64,000 nt of DNA from Rickettsiales bacterium (GCA_025210695.1 JAOARE010000018.1:1-64000), one strand, 5' to 3'; shown: positions 35,420 through 45,736, counted from the stretch's first letter. Program-made: numbers and translations. The notes: generated by a model from the sequence alone, not told the origin.

Positions 35420-37111
35420 CTAAGTATATATAGGGAATTCTTTGCAAAGCTTAGCAACTTGAGCTGCAGTATTTTTAACCACTTGTCTCAAGTTATCTTC
35501 ATTATTTAAAGCTATTGCATCTAAAACATCAGCTATTAAATTACCAATTAGTTTGAATTCCTTTTCTTTAAATCCACGGGTAGTACCAGCAGGGGATCCA
35601 ACTCTGATTCCTGAAGTCACCATTGGTTTTTCTTTATCAAAAGGAATGGAGTTCTTATTGCAAGTTAGCCCTGCTTCTTCGAGGTTTTTTTCTGCTATAT
35701 TCCCAGTAATATTTTTTGGACTTAGATCTATAAGAAGTAAGTGGGTATCTGTTCCTCCAGTAACCACACCAAAGCCTCTTTCTAAGATAACTTCTCCCAT
35801 GATTTTTGCATTTTTTATTACGTCTTTAATATAAGTTTTATATTCATCAGAGAGTGCTTCCTTAAATGCTACTGCTTTTCCTGCAATTGCGTGAAGGAGC
35901 GGTCCACCTTGCAGACCAGGGAATAGGGCGGAATTAATTTTCTTAGATATTGATTCATCATTAGTTAGTACCATTCCACCACGAGAGCCACGTAGGGTTT
36001 TATGAGTGGTTGTGGTGACAACGTCAGCATAATTTAGTGGATTATCATGTTCTCCAACGGCTACTAATCCAGCAAAATGGGCCATATCAACCCAGAAATA
36101 AGCTCCAACCTCATCTGCTATTGCTCTAAATTTAGCAAAATCAATTACTCTAGGATAGGCAGATCCACCAGCAATAATTATTTTTGGTTTGTGTTCTAAT
36201 GCTAAAGACCTTACTTGATCAAAATCTATTAAAGAATCTTCTCTACCTACCCCATATTGAATGGCTTCAAACCATTTACCAGACATGTTAGGGGCCGCTC
36301 CATGGGTCAAATGACCACCGGCAGCAAGAGACATTCCCAGAATCTTATCGCCAGGCTTTACAAGAGCTAACATAACTGCTTGGTTAGCTTGAGATCCTGA
36401 ATGTGGTTGAACATTAGCAAAATTACAGTTAAATAGTTTCTTTGCTCTTTCAATGGCTAAAGATTCTATTTCATCAACAAATTCACATCCTCCATAGTAA
36501 CGTCTTCCAGGGTATCCTTCAGCATATTTATTAGTGAGAATGCTTCCTTGAGCTTCAAGCACTGCTTTACTCACTATGTTTTCAGATGCGATTAATTCAA
36601 TTTGATTCTGTTGGCGATGTAATTCTTTATCAATTGATTGTTTAATATCATTGTCAGTATCGTTTAGGTTGTTGCTAAAAAATTTATTCATTTGGATATT
36701 CTCCTTTAATTTGTCAACTCTAATTTGGTGATGCCCAGCTTTGAACTTTGTGTTCAAAAAAACTTTCAAGCACTTTATAGCTGTATTTTGATCTATAATT
36801 CTAGCCCCAAGCACTAAAACATTCGCATCGTTATGTTCTCTAGCAAGCTTTGCCATTTCAGGATCATTACATAAGGCAGCCCTAATATGAGAAAACCTAT
36901 TGGCAGCAATAGACATGCCTATTCCACTACCACAAATTAATATAGCCTTATCTGTTATTTTTAATGCTAATTTATAAGCATAATCAGGATAATCTACAGC
37001 ATTTGTGTTATTGCAGCCCAAATCAATAAATTCTTGATTATTGTCTTTTAAGAATTGAGTTATAACTTGTTTTAACTCAAAACCTGCATGATCAGAAGCG
37101 ATTAATAACAT
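35420..37111 (-). CDS. rpiB-glyA: In-frame fusion: ribose-5-phosphate isomerase B and serine hydroxymethyltransferase
   Basis: One open frame of 563 codons holds two complete enzymes. Residues 1-140 are RpiB (pentose phosphate pathway), with active cysteine 60 in ICGSGIGMS and histidine 93 in AREHND. Residues 141-563 are GlyA, a pyridoxal-phosphate enzyme moving one carbon from serine to folate, with the cofactor lysine in [14 protein letters not shown]. RpiB ends at its normal length and no stop codon follows; GlyA starts at its normal methionine with its own ribosome-binding site. So the gene may give a fused protein, a separate GlyA, or both. rpiB and glyA are neighbours in many alphaproteobacteria, so this is probably loss of a stop codon. 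Confidence 0.93.
   Translation of the reverse strand: MLLIASDHAGFELKQVITQFLKDNNQEFIDLGCNNTNAVDYPDYAYKLALKITDKAILICGSGIGMSIAANRFSHIRAALCNDPEMAKLAREHNDANVLVLGARIIDQNTAIKCLKVFLNTKFKAGHHQIRVDKLKENIQMNKFFSNNLNDTDNDIKQSIDKELHRQQNQIELIASENIVSKAVLEAQGSILTNKYAEGYPGRRYYGGCEFVDEIESLAIERAKKLFNCNFANVQPHSGSQANQAVMLALVKPGDKILGMSLAAGGHLTHGAAPNMSGKWFEAIQYGVGREDSLIDFDQVRSLALEHKPKIIIAGGSAYPRVIDFAKFRAIADEVGAYFWVDMAHFAGLVAVGEHDNPLNYADVVTTTTHKTLRGSRGGMVLTNDESISKKINSALFPGLQGGPLLHAIAGKAVAFKEALSDEYKTYIKDVIKNAKIMGEVILERGFGVVTGGTDTHLLLIDLSPKNITGNIAEKNLEEAGLTCNKNSIPFDKEKPMVTSGIRVGSPAGTTRGFKEKEFKLIGNLIADVLDAIALNNEDNLRQVVKNTAAQVAKLCKEFPIYT
36689..36707 (-). promoter_or_regulatory. Internal ribosome binding site and start for GlyA
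   Basis: Within the fused rpiB-glyA frame a strong Shine-Dalgarno AAAGGAG (36701-36707) precedes ATG (36689-36691) by nine bases. Translation from here gives a 423-residue GlyA of usual length. The site shows that separate synthesis of GlyA is probably retained. Confidence 0.8.
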
Positions 37112-37169
37112 TTACTTATATTAATTATATAATTGAAAGAATTCATTATATTCAGATGATTAAATTGAT

Positions 37170-37406
37170 TCAAGGCTTAAATGATGGAATTGATTTGCTA
37201 GTGATAGAATATATACCAGCTAAAAAAGTTATTACAACCAATGTGCTGATTACTATAGTTGTAGTGGTTGCTTTTGGAAACTCGTGTTCAGTATGATTAT
37301 AAAGAGTGTTATTAAAATTATTTATCTCAAGTATATCTCCTCTTAATTGTGGATTAATTGTTAAAGTAGAGTTATTAGGTAATGCATCCATAGAGTCTTG
37401 GTCCAT
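37170..37406 (-). CDS. Small tail-anchored membrane protein, hypothetical
   Basis: This 78-residue protein has a polar, Asn-rich N-terminal half and one hydrophobic helix near its C-terminus (TIVISTLVVITFLAGIYS, about residues 49-66), followed by a short tail. That arrangement is like a tail-anchored protein. No family is recognised. It lies 43 bases downstream of the ankyrin-OTU gene on the same strand, whose product also ends in a hydrophobic segment, so the two may be expressed together. Confidence 0.55.
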   Translation of the reverse strand: MDQDSMDALPNNSTLTINPQLRGDILEINNFNNTLYNHTEHEFPKATTTTIVISTLVVITFLAGIYSITSKSIPSFKP

Positions 37407-37448
37407 TTTACACTCATTATTATAAAATTAATTATTTCTTACTATCAA

Positions 37449-38516
37449 TTAATTATACCATTGGAAAAATTCATTGTCATATAATGAAATGCCTACCATA
37501 AGAATAGTGGCGACAAACAACATTTCTACAGGAAGATCATTAGGAAGAATTTGATCTGAAATAAATTGCTCTTCATCTGGAAAGATATAAGATATGTCTT
37601 CATCTTCCTCCTCTATATTAAAGAGGTGAGTATTCATTGCATGATGGATTATTAAGTTATAATGATTTCCGGTGAAGCTTAAGTGAATGGAAGGAGCGTG
37701 TTCATTCTCTGCATTGTTTACTATTATTGGTGCACCAGGGCCATGTATAATAATTTCTATATCTAAAACTCTACTCATAACCGATAACTCAACATCTCTT
37801 CCCCAATTTCCACTTGTCAGAATGGTTTCAATATATTGATTTACAGCTCCATTTTGTCTCATTGAGTCTAATACAGGGGTTCCTGAGTTATATAATAGAA
37901 TATATGGTTTTATAATATTATAGATCTCTAGGTTTAATCCAGCTAAGTCTTCAAGGTTTTCAATAGTTATAGGAAAGTTGGCTATAAGATTTATTAATTG
38001 TTGTTCTATTGCATGCGTATATTCATTATGTTCTCCGCCAGTTGAGTTGATTATTCTGTCATATACCATTTCTCTTAAAGTTGATAAATCTGGTGTATCA
38101 TCTCTTCCTAATCTTCTATATCCTTCTAGAACTGAGTTATACATACAATTTCCATCTGGAGGAATAAATAATATTTGTTCCTCTAAGAATGAGGAATCTA
38201 TGTTTTGTGATTGATGTTGCGTTAAGAGATTATATATATCTGGAGATTCTTTTGCATAATCTAAGGCGCTGCGTCCATCTGGGAGAGTTGAATGTACACT
38301 TGCGCCGGCGTTTATAATAACTTTGACAATATCAATATTTTTTGATTGTATGGCTCTGAACAGAGGAGTGACCCCTGCCATTACGGCATTATCTATGGAT
38401 AATTTACGCTGATGGAATTTTTCTACTACTGCAATTATTTCTTTTATGTTCTTTGACCATATTGCAGCATGCAAATTAGATGAAAGCGATTGTAGTAATT
38501 CTAGTAAATTTTTCAC
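37449..38516 (-). CDS. Ankyrin-repeat OTU-family cysteine protease, candidate effector
   Basis: This 355-residue protein joins two degenerate ankyrin repeats (residues about 14-105, AVMAGVTPLFRAIQSKNIDI and GASVHSTLPDGRSALDYA) to an OTU domain. The OTU motif PPDGNCMYNSVLEGYRRL holds aspartate 121 and the nucleophile cysteine 124; the matching histidine is 285 in TGNHYNLI. OTU proteases cleave ubiquitin chains, so in a bacterium the target is a eukaryotic host. A hydrophobic stretch near residues 327-345 could anchor it in a membrane. There is no signal peptide, so export would need a dedicated secretion system. It is probably a secreted deubiquitinase; enzymatic activity is inferred. Confidence 0.85.
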   Translation of the reverse strand: MKNLLELLQSLSSNLHAAIWSKNIKEIIAVVEKFHQRKLSIDNAVMAGVTPLFRAIQSKNIDIVKVIINAGASVHSTLPDGRSALDYAKESPDIYNLLTQHQSQNIDSSFLEEQILFIPPDGNCMYNSVLEGYRRLGRDDTPDLSTLREMVYDRIINSTGGEHNEYTHAIEQQLINLIANFPITIENLEDLAGLNLEIYNIIKPYILLYNSGTPVLDSMRQNGAVNQYIETILTSGNWGRDVELSVMSRVLDIEIIIHGPGAPIIVNNAENEHAPSIHLSFTGNHYNLIIHHAMNTHLFNIEEEDEDISYIFPDEEQFISDQILPNDLPVEMLFVATILMVGISLYDNEFFQWYN

Positions 38517-38572
38517 TATGTACCCATGTATTAATTACAGTTTATAACAAAATTTAAGTATAGGGAGTTTGG

Positions 38573-39190
38573 TTATTGTGAGCCAAGTAATAATTCTAAC
38601 TTATTGCCTATATCAATTTGAAGATATTTAACAGGCTTTCTGACATTGTTAATTTTATATGTAACTGGTAGTTTTGTATTAGGTTTTAAAATATATTGAT
38701 CACGGGATACAGTGGAAGTAAAAACAATTTTTTTATTTTTATCAAGCAGAGTATATCTTATATTAGGAACTTTCTTGTTTTCTAAAGAGTCATTGATTAA
38801 GATTCCATTGATGATTATATCCGTATAATCAATTTTATAAGTAAAGTCTTTTAACTTTATACCAGAGTTGTCGTATACAGAAAAACTATTATAAATAGCT
38901 TCAAGAGGCTTGTATTTTATTAGATCTCTTGAGAAAAAAAGAAAAGAGATAACTGTTATTGAAGCAATTAATAATAATATAGAAATAAGTTTTAAAGAAT
39001 AATTTTCCGGTTCTTTTCTTAAATTTTTCTTTTTAGGTAGAGGAATTTGAGGGATTTTCTGAGACTCACTTAAAGGAAGAGCCATCCAATTATGAGAGCA
39101 TTTAGCGCATTTTACTATACGCCCCGAAGAACCAATTATTTTTTCTGCAATAGAATAAACAGCATTACATTTTTCACAAGTGATGCGCAT
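38573..39190 (-). CDS. MJ0042-type zinc-ribbon membrane protein
   Basis: This 205-residue protein has an N-terminal zinc ribbon of the MJ0042 type, with paired CxxC motifs (ITCEKCNAVY and VKCAKCSHNW, residues 4-34), a linker, one membrane helix (about residues 67-88, SLKLISILLLIASITVISF) and a C-terminal extracytoplasmic domain with a beta-strand pattern (FTYKIDYTDIIINGILINDS). Such proteins are widespread in alphaproteobacteria and their role is unclear; the ribbon may bind protein or nucleic acid. It sits between the ankyrin-OTU gene and HU. Confidence 0.86.
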   Translation of the reverse strand: MRITCEKCNAVYSIAEKIIGSSGRIVKCAKCSHNWMALPLSESQKIPQIPLPKKKNLRKEPENYSLKLISILLLIASITVISFLFFSRDLIKYKPLEAIYNSFSVYDNSGIKLKDFTYKIDYTDIIINGILINDSLENKKVPNIRYTLLDKNKKIVFTSTVSRDQYILKPNTKLPVTYKINNVRKPVKYLQIDIGNKLELLLGSQ

Positions 39191-39221
39191 GGAATAAATT
39201 TCTCTTCATAATACTTCAAAG

Positions 39222-39260
39222 AAAAAAAAGGGTGACTTATTTAGTACAAGCCACCTTTTT
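39222..39260 (-). terminator. Intrinsic terminator after HU
   Basis: On the minus strand an eight-pair stem GGTGGCTT/AAGTCACC (39248-39255 with 39231-39238, one G-T pair) is followed by C and a run of eight Ts. It ends the HU transcript 25 bases after the stop. Confidence 0.9.
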
Positions 39261-39284
39261 AAAAATAGCAGATTTAATTAAATA

Positions 39285-39557
39285 CTAATTAACTGCGTCT
39301 TTTAAGCTTTTTCCAGCTTTAAATTTAGGCTGAGTAGAAGCTGAGATGTTAATTTCAGCACCAGTGCGTGGGTTACGACCAGTTGTTGCTTTTCTTTTTA
39401 CTGCATGGAATGTACCAAAACCAACTAATCTAACATCATCGTCGCTTTTAAGAGCTTTTGATACAGCGAGCATGAATGCATCTAAGCTTTTTTCACAACA
39501 AACTTTTGATTGAGATGATAATTCTGCCATCATGGCTACTAATTCTTTTTTATTCAC
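39285..39557 (-). CDS. hup: HU-type DNA-binding protein
   Basis: This 90-residue protein is a HU/IHF-family nucleoid protein. The N-terminal helices (MNKKELVAMMAELSSQSKVC) and the signature GFGTFHAVKRKATTGRNPRTG, containing the beta-arm and the conserved proline, are clear. It bends and compacts DNA. The family resembles HU more than IHF because it lies alone, but one chain cannot decide this firmly. It lies downstream of lon on the same strand, a common order in alphaproteobacteria, and ends in its own terminator. Confidence 0.96.
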   Translation of the reverse strand: MNKKELVAMMAELSSQSKVCCEKSLDAFMLAVSKALKSDDDVRLVGFGTFHAVKRKATTGRNPRTGAEINISASTQPKFKAGKSLKDAVN

Positions 39558-39700
39558 AGTGATACCCTTTTATTATAAAGTTAACGTTATAGAACAAACA
39601 ATATATTATTTATTCAAGATTAAGCTAGGTTAATTAAGACCTATAAAAAGATACAATTTACCAGCACTAACTACTATAGTTCCCTACTTTGAATTATATG

Positions 39701-42112
39701 TCAATGCGTTACAACGCTGATATCTGTATTTTCTTGAAGAAAACTTGTTTTTTGGTCACTATCAACCCATACTACGGGGGTTAAAGGTTTAATTAGCGCT
39801 GTTTTTAATACTTCTTCGGCTGTAGAAACAAAAATTATTTTTAAGTTTTTGGTTACATTTTTAGGAATATCAGCCAAATCTTTCTCATTTTCTGATGGAA
39901 GAATAACGGTTTCTATGCCTCCTCTTAATGCAGCGAGTAATTTTTCTTTTAATCCTCCAATAGGTAATACTCTACCTCTTAAAGTTATTTCTCCGGTCAT
40001 TGCTACAGATTTTTTAATTGCAACTCCAGTCATGATAGATACTATAGCAGTGAACATAGCAATTCCAGCAGAGGGACCGTCTTTAGGTACTGCTCCTTCT
40101 GGAACGTGGATATGAGTATCATATTTTTGGTAAAAAGGTGGAATAACTCCATATTCTTTGCTTTGTGATTTAAAGTAACTGAAAGCAGCTTGGGCAGATT
40201 CTTGCATTACCTCTCCAAGCTTACCTGTTGTTTTTATTAATCCTTTTCCAGGAACATTAACAGCTTCTATTAATAATAGTTCTCCACCAACTTCTGTATA
40301 AGCAAGGCCTGTTACCACGCCAACAGCATTATCATTTTCAGCTTTACCAAAGTTGTATTTTTTAGTTCCACAGAATTTATCTAAATTATCCTTAGTAAGA
40401 ATAGTAGAGTTTTCCTTTCCTTCTATTATAGATTTAACCATTTTACGAGAAATTTTAGCTATTTCTTTTTCTAGGCTTCGAACTCCAGCTTCTCTTGTGT
40501 AATAACGAATTATATCTCTAAGGGTTTCTTCTTCGATATCTAATTCTTTGACTTTAAGACCATGATCTTTCTTTTGTTTTGGAACTAAATATTTTGAAGC
40601 AATATTTACTTTTTCATCTTCAGTATATCCAGAGAGCTTAATTATTTCCATTCTATCTAGCAGTGGACGAGGTATGTTCTGCACATTATTAGCTGTAGCC
40701 ACAAATAATACATTAGATAGATCAAATTCTATCTCCATATAATGATCAACAAATTTATTATTTTGTTCTGGGTCTAATACTTCGAGCAAAGCAGAAGATG
40801 GATCTCCACGATAATCGCTTCCAAGCTTATCAATTTCATCAAGCAAAAATACAGGATTCATTGATTTTGCTTTTTTCATTAATTGTATGATCTTTCCTGG
40901 CATTGCTCCAATATAAGTACGGCGATGTCCACGGATTTCTGCTTCGTCACGCATTCCTCCCATGGCAAAACGAATAAAGTTACGTTCAGTTGCGTCAGCT
41001 ATTGATTTTGCTAAAGATGTTTTTCCAACTCCCGGAGGACCAACTAAACAAATAATAGGGCCTTTTAAAGAATTGGTTCTTTTTTGAACAGCTAAATATT
41101 CTAAGATTCGTTCTTTAACTTTTTCTAATCCATAATGATCATCATTTAAAACTTTATTTGCATGGACTAAATCATTTTTTACTTTGTTTTTCTTGCCCCA
41201 TGGCAGTGCTAATACAGTGTCTATATAATTTCGTACAATAGATGCTTCAGCTGAAATACTATTCATAGACTTAAGTTTTTTTAACTCAGACTTAAGTTTA
41301 TCAGTAGCTTCTTTAGATAATTTAGTTTTTGCTATTTTATCTTCAATTTCTTCAAATTCAGTTTTACCTTTTTCATTTTCGGTCAATTCTTTTTGTATGG
41401 CTTTCATTTGTTCATTTAGATAATAGTCTTTTTGAACTTTCTCCATTTGCTTTTTAATTCTACTACGAATTTTTTTCTCTGTATTAAGGATGCTAATTTC
41501 GTTGTCTAAAGCTAAGATGATTCTATCTATTCTTTTAGTAGTGCTAACTATGCTTAAAATTTCTTGTTTTAATTCATTATCTATAAGCATATGACTTGCT
41601 ATGCTATCTGATAAAATTGCAGGATCTTTTATTTCAGATAAAGCGTTAATAACCTCAGGATTGATTTTTTTATTCAATTGAGCATATTCAGAAAAATTAT
41701 CAAAAACTGTTCTAGATAAAGCTTCTAGTTGGATATCATTAGATTCTTTCTGGGTTTTTAAGAAGGTTACTTCGCTAGATAAACATTCTGGGGTAGTAAA
41801 AACTTTTTTTATAACTACTCTTTCTTTTGCTTCAACAAGAATTTTAATGGTCCCATCAGGTAATTTTAATAATTGTAGAATATTTCCAACAACCCCAATA
41901 TTATAAATATCTTGTTCATCAGGGTTGTTGTTATTGGAGTCTTTCTGGGTGACAAAAACAACTTGTTGATTTTGCGCTACTGCATTTTCTATTGCAAGGA
42001 TAGATTTATTTCTGCCAACAAAAAGAGGAGATACCATCCCAGGGAACATTACGATGTCTCTTAGTGGGACTAATGGTAAAACTAATTTATTCTTTTTTGT
42101 TTTTGTGGCCAT
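39701..42112 (-). CDS. lon: ATP-dependent protease Lon
   Basis: This 803-residue protein is Lon, the cytoplasmic AAA+ serine protease for damaged and regulatory proteins. It has the N-terminal substrate-recognition domain (LPLVPLRDIVMFPGMVSPLF), coiled-coil middle, Walker A GPPGVGKTSLAK, Walker B PVFLLDEIDKLG and the protease domain with catalytic serine in PKDGPSAGIAM and lysine in the RVLPIGGLKEKLL region. Length is normal. HU follows 143 bases downstream. Confidence 0.97.
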   Translation of the reverse strand: MATKTKKNKLVLPLVPLRDIVMFPGMVSPLFVGRNKSILAIENAVAQNQQVVFVTQKDSNNNNPDEQDIYNIGVVGNILQLLKLPDGTIKILVEAKERVVIKKVFTTPECLSSEVTFLKTQKESNDIQLEALSRTVFDNFSEYAQLNKKINPEVINALSEIKDPAILSDSIASHMLIDNELKQEILSIVSTTKRIDRIILALDNEISILNTEKKIRSRIKKQMEKVQKDYYLNEQMKAIQKELTENEKGKTEFEEIEDKIAKTKLSKEATDKLKSELKKLKSMNSISAEASIVRNYIDTVLALPWGKKNKVKNDLVHANKVLNDDHYGLEKVKERILEYLAVQKRTNSLKGPIICLVGPPGVGKTSLAKSIADATERNFIRFAMGGMRDEAEIRGHRRTYIGAMPGKIIQLMKKAKSMNPVFLLDEIDKLGSDYRGDPSSALLEVLDPEQNNKFVDHYMEIEFDLSNVLFVATANNVQNIPRPLLDRMEIIKLSGYTEDEKVNIASKYLVPKQKKDHGLKVKELDIEEETLRDIIRYYTREAGVRSLEKEIAKISRKMVKSIIEGKENSTILTKDNLDKFCGTKKYNFGKAENDNAVGVVTGLAYTEVGGELLLIEAVNVPGKGLIKTTGKLGEVMQESAQAAFSYFKSQSKEYGVIPPFYQKYDTHIHVPEGAVPKDGPSAGIAMFTAIVSIMTGVAIKKSVAMTGEITLRGRVLPIGGLKEKLLAALRGGIETVILPSENEKDLADIPKNVTKNLKIIFVSTAEEVLKTALIKPLTPVVWVDSDQKTSFLQENTDISVVTH

Positions 42113-42284
42113 GGATCAAGTTACCTTATATTTTAGTGTTTTATTGGTAGGAATAAATATAATCTCTTAAGAGCTAATATTCAAGGGATGAAAGGAAGTT
42201 ATATTTTATATTATGAAGTTAATTATTTATTAATGATAGCTGTTGTATCATATTTATAATTCAATATATATAGGTATATTTATC

Positions 42285-44426
42285 ATGAAACATTTTAATA
42301 AAGAACAGTTAGAAACAGTACTTAGAGTATATGCAAAAACAGGTGATTATCAGTCTATGTTAGATTTGTTATCAAGTCATCCTGAAATAGATGTTAATTC
42401 TAAAGATACTAAACATGAAAAAAATGCCTTAGAGATACTTTTAGATGGTGAGGAGACGGTAGAGAGAAATCAAACTATTTTATTATTATCAGATAAATAT
42501 GGAGCTAAAGGGCTTACTAAAGAAAAACATAATGAATTATCTAAAGGATTTTTAGAGGATGATGACGAACTATATTTTGATGCACCAGAATCTCCAAGTA
42601 GAAGCAATTCTCCGCTCAGTTCTATAGAGCAAAAAGGTGAGGGGCGTGGAAGTCCAAATTCAGTTGCCGTAAATATGGATGCTATATTAGGAGAGAGTGA
42701 GAAGACAACTGATAAAAAAACTACAAGCAAAATGTTAGGTCAAGAAGCTCTAAAAGAATATGAATCTAGGATTAGTAGTAGAACTAGCACTCCTTTATCA
42801 TCTGGTGAAGAAGCTCTAAAAGAATATGAATCTAGGGTTAGTAGTGGAACTAGCACTCCTTTGCCAACTGCTGAAGAAGCAAAAGAAGAGGAGTTGGTTG
42901 TAGAAGAGCAGCCTAAGAAAAAGGAAATAGAAAGAATTGACTTAACTGGGCATGAAGAATTCACTCCAGAACAAATTATAGAAAGGGACTTAATAGCCAA
43001 GGCAGCTTTGCAAGGAGATTTAACAATAGCATCTGATATGGTCAATAGAGTTATAGATTCTAATTCCCAAGGGGCAGAAACAGCAGTAAAGAATGGATTT
43101 TCTGAGATGATCACTGTGTTTCCAGAGGTTCATAGCCAAGCGGATGAACCTAGAAATGCTGCTTTTATAGTATATAACAATCTTAAGAAACAATTTAATT
43201 CTATAGATCGTATGACAAATGACTCTCGTGAAATTACTGATGTAATCAGTAGAAAGGACTTTCAAAAAAGTAGAAAAAGATTGCCCAACATGGTTTTAGA
43301 TGATTATTTAAAGCGAGCCCAAGGAATTTTAAGAGAAGAATTGCCTGCTAAAGTAGAAGAAGCTAGGGTTGAGTATGAAAAGGAAAAAGATAAAGTCACT
43401 GCCATTACACAGAAATTCACTGAAACGGTTAATCTTATAACGGATAGGATTGATTTAAGTGATTATAAAACTCCTAAATTAGACCATTATTCAGCTGAGT
43501 TAAAAGATATAGTTGTGAATGCTATGGGTGAAAATAAGCAAAAATTTGCTACCAGTAAGGCTGAAGATAAAACTACAACTGCAATGAAAACAACTAAAAA
43601 TATTTCAGATTTTGATGCAAAAAAGAATGTAGTTAGAGAATTACCAGCCTTATCTAGGGAAGCTCAAGACGCTATATCAAGTTATCATGCTAAATATTCC
43701 AAAGAGAAAGAAGCTCAATTAAAAATGGCGAGTATTGAAGATCGTGATAGAATTATGGAAGAGGTAGCTAGTGAATATCAAAAAGATCTTAAGTTTAAAA
43801 AAGAGGATTTTATGGATCAAAATAAAATTTATGAACTTACTGATGATCTTACCTATTCTGAAGCTTTTAAGAAAGTATTTGCGTTGCAACAAACCTCTCA
43901 AGAGTCTCAAAAATTAGTAAGGTTCTCTGAAGGAAAAAAGCAAGAAGCACAAGATGTGATAGAAGAAATACAAGCTGATCTCGTTCCTATGGCTGTTAAG
44001 TTGCATCAGTTAAATGATCAGCTTGAGCCAGATGATAGGATGGATCCTAAGAATCTCAATGCCTATATAAATGCAGCACTTGTGGCTCAATTAAATCAAC
44101 ACTTGCCCGAGAGAGAATCAGATCCAACTTTAAAAAATAAATTTTCAAAAATTATAGATCATCCTGCTAATAAAGAAGCACTTCAACTAACAGAAGATGA
44201 ATTGCAAAGAGTTGCTGATCCTAAAGAAGAAATGAAAAAGCTTTTAGAGCAAGTAGGATTAAAGCCACAAATTTTAGAGAAGGCTGCTCCAAATCAAGAA
44301 CAAGATGCAGTGAAAAAACTAGGAGCTGCAATGTTGGGTGTAGGAATGGAGGAAGGAGGCCCTATGAAAAGAGTTAATCCTTTTGCAGCAGGAAAATCAA
44401 ACCTTAAAAGTTTATCTAGGCAGTAG
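42285..44426 (+). CDS. Large hypothetical protein with internal tandem repeat
   Basis: I place the start at 42285 (MKHFNKEQLETV); the in-frame ATG at 42243 adds only 14 unlikely residues, and neither start has a strong Shine-Dalgarno. The 713-residue product begins with a degenerate ankyrin-like helical region (about residues 1-70), then a Ser/Glu-rich segment with two near-identical 22-residue repeats (EALKEYESRxSSxTSTPL, about residues 154-197), then some 500 residues of charged helices and coiled coil. The C-terminus (FAAGKSNLKSLSRQ) is hydrophilic and basic, as in substrates of VirB/D4-type systems. No signal peptide and no recognised enzyme domain; a secreted effector is possible. Confidence 0.75.
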   Translation: MKHFNKEQLETVLRVYAKTGDYQSMLDLLSSHPEIDVNSKDTKHEKNALEILLDGEETVERNQTILLLSDKYGAKGLTKEKHNELSKGFLEDDDELYFDAPESPSRSNSPLSSIEQKGEGRGSPNSVAVNMDAILGESEKTTDKKTTSKMLGQEALKEYESRISSRTSTPLSSGEEALKEYESRVSSGTSTPLPTAEEAKEEELVVEEQPKKKEIERIDLTGHEEFTPEQIIERDLIAKAALQGDLTIASDMVNRVIDSNSQGAETAVKNGFSEMITVFPEVHSQADEPRNAAFIVYNNLKKQFNSIDRMTNDSREITDVISRKDFQKSRKRLPNMVLDDYLKRAQGILREELPAKVEEARVEYEKEKDKVTAITQKFTETVNLITDRIDLSDYKTPKLDHYSAELKDIVVNAMGENKQKFATSKAEDKTTTAMKTTKNISDFDAKKNVVRELPALSREAQDAISSYHAKYSKEKEAQLKMASIEDRDRIMEEVASEYQKDLKFKKEDFMDQNKIYELTDDLTYSEAFKKVFALQQTSQESQKLVRFSEGKKQEAQDVIEEIQADLVPMAVKLHQLNDQLEPDDRMDPKNLNAYINAALVAQLNQHLPERESDPTLKNKFSKIIDHPANKEALQLTEDELQRVADPKEEMKKLLEQVGLKPQILEKAAPNQEQDAVKKLGAAMLGVGMEEGGPMKRVNPFAAGKSNLKSLSRQ
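42744..42875 (+). repeat. Two tandem 66-bp repeats inside the 42285-44426 gene
   Basis: Units 42744-42809 and 42810-42875 are near-identical, with a period of 66 bases (22 codons), so the frame is kept. Similarity is high at the nucleotide level, which points to recent duplication and likely length variation between strains. Confidence 0.9.
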
Positions 44427-44476
44427 TAATTTTTTATCATATATTATCTATTATATAAATTAATGAAAGGTTTTTT

Positions 44477-45736
44477 ATGTCTGATATTGATGATTTAATC
44501 CAGAAAATAGATATTGAAGAAAGTGCTAAAATAGCTCGCCATAAGACTTACAAGGTGAAAGTGGGTAATAGTTATATTGGCGGAGATGCGCCTATATTAA
44601 TTCAGTCCATGACTAATACAGACACTGCGGATGCTATAGGTACTGCCAAGCAGGTGATTGAGCTATATAATGCAGGGTCTGAGGTGGTTAGAATCACGGT
44701 TAATAATGAGCAGGCAGCAAAATCAGTTGCAGAAATTAAGAATATTATCTTAAAAGAAGGTTACGATATACCCTTAGTTGGTTGTTTTCATTATAACGGA
44801 CATTCTTTGCTTGCAGAATATCCTGATTGTGCAGAAGCTCTTGATAAATATAGAATTAACCCAGGAAATGTTGGCTTTGGCCAGAAGAGAGATAAGCAAT
44901 ATGAGCAGATGGTCAATATTGCTCTTGATAGGAATAAGCCCATCCGGATAGGAGTTAATTGGGGAAGTTTAGATCAAGCTTTACTGGCAGAATTGATGGA
45001 TGATAATAATAAAAAATCATCTCCTAAAACCGCTACAGAAGTGTTATATGATGCATTGGTGTTGTCATGCTTGATAAGTGCTAAAAAGGCAGAAAATTTA
45101 GGGATGAGTAAGGACAAGATAATATTGTCATGCAAAACTAGCCGCATACCAGATCTTGTAACTGTTTATCAAGCTCTAGCTAAACATAGTGACTATGCTC
45201 TTCATTTAGGTTTAACTGAAGCTGGTATGGGGATGAAAGGAACGGTGGCCACATCTAGCGCATTGGCTATTTTATTATCGCAAGGCATTGGTGATACCAT
45301 TCGTGCATCTATTACTCCAAATCCAGGGGGAAGCCGCACAGAGGAGGTTAAGCTTTGTAAGTCTCTTCTGCAGTCACTAAATTTTCGCCAATTCGCTCCG
45401 GAAGTTTCTGCTTGTCCTGGTTGTGGTAGAACCACTAGCAGCTATTTTCAGACCCTTTCTCAGGATATAGATAAATTTATTCAAGATAATATGAGTGATT
45501 GGAAGACTATGTACCCAGGGGTAGAAAGTTTGAAAATTGCAGTAATGGGTTGCATTGTTAATGGTCCTGGTGAGAGCAAACATGCAGACATCGGCATTAG
45601 TTTACCTGGCACAGGAGAGGAAAAAATAGCCCCGGTGTTTATTGATGGGAAGAAATCTCACACTCTTAGGGGAGACACAATAACTCAAGATTTCACAAGA
45701 ATTCTTACGGAATATATTGAGAAAAGATTCGGTTAG
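44477..45736 (+). CDS. ispG: 4-hydroxy-3-methylbut-2-en-1-yl diphosphate synthase
   Basis: This 419-residue protein is IspG (GcpE), which makes HMBPP in the non-mevalonate pathway using a 4Fe-4S cluster. The N-terminal TIM-barrel motif [12 protein letters not shown] and the C-terminal cluster site ([10 protein letters not shown] and [18 protein letters not shown]) are clear. Length is slightly above the usual for bacteria. Its product feeds IspH, encoded at 11172. A palindromic repeat follows the gene. Confidence 0.97.
   Translation: MSDIDDLIQKIDIEESAKIARHKTYKVKVGNSYIGGDAPILIQSMTNTDTADAIGTAKQVIELYNAGSEVVRITVNNEQAAKSVAEIKNIILKEGYDIPLVGCFHYNGHSLLAEYPDCAEALDKYRINPGNVGFGQKRDKQYEQMVNIALDRNKPIRIGVNWGSLDQALLAELMDDNNKKSSPKTATEVLYDALVLSCLISAKKAENLGMSKDKIILSCKTSRIPDLVTVYQALAKHSDYALHLGLTEAGMGMKGTVATSSALAILLSQGIGDTIRASITPNPGGSRTEEVKLCKSLLQSLNFRQFAPEVSACPGCGRTTSSYFQTLSQDIDKFIQDNMSDWKTMYPGVESLKIAVMGCIVNGPGESKHADIGISLPGTGEEKIAPVFIDGKKSHTLRGDTITQDFTRILTEYIEKRFG

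Noticed and set aside
42740-43114. 124-codon minus-strand frame
   Set aside because: It is opposite the repeat region of the 42285 gene and its Ser/Leu-rich sequence is the complement of Glu/Ser codons.
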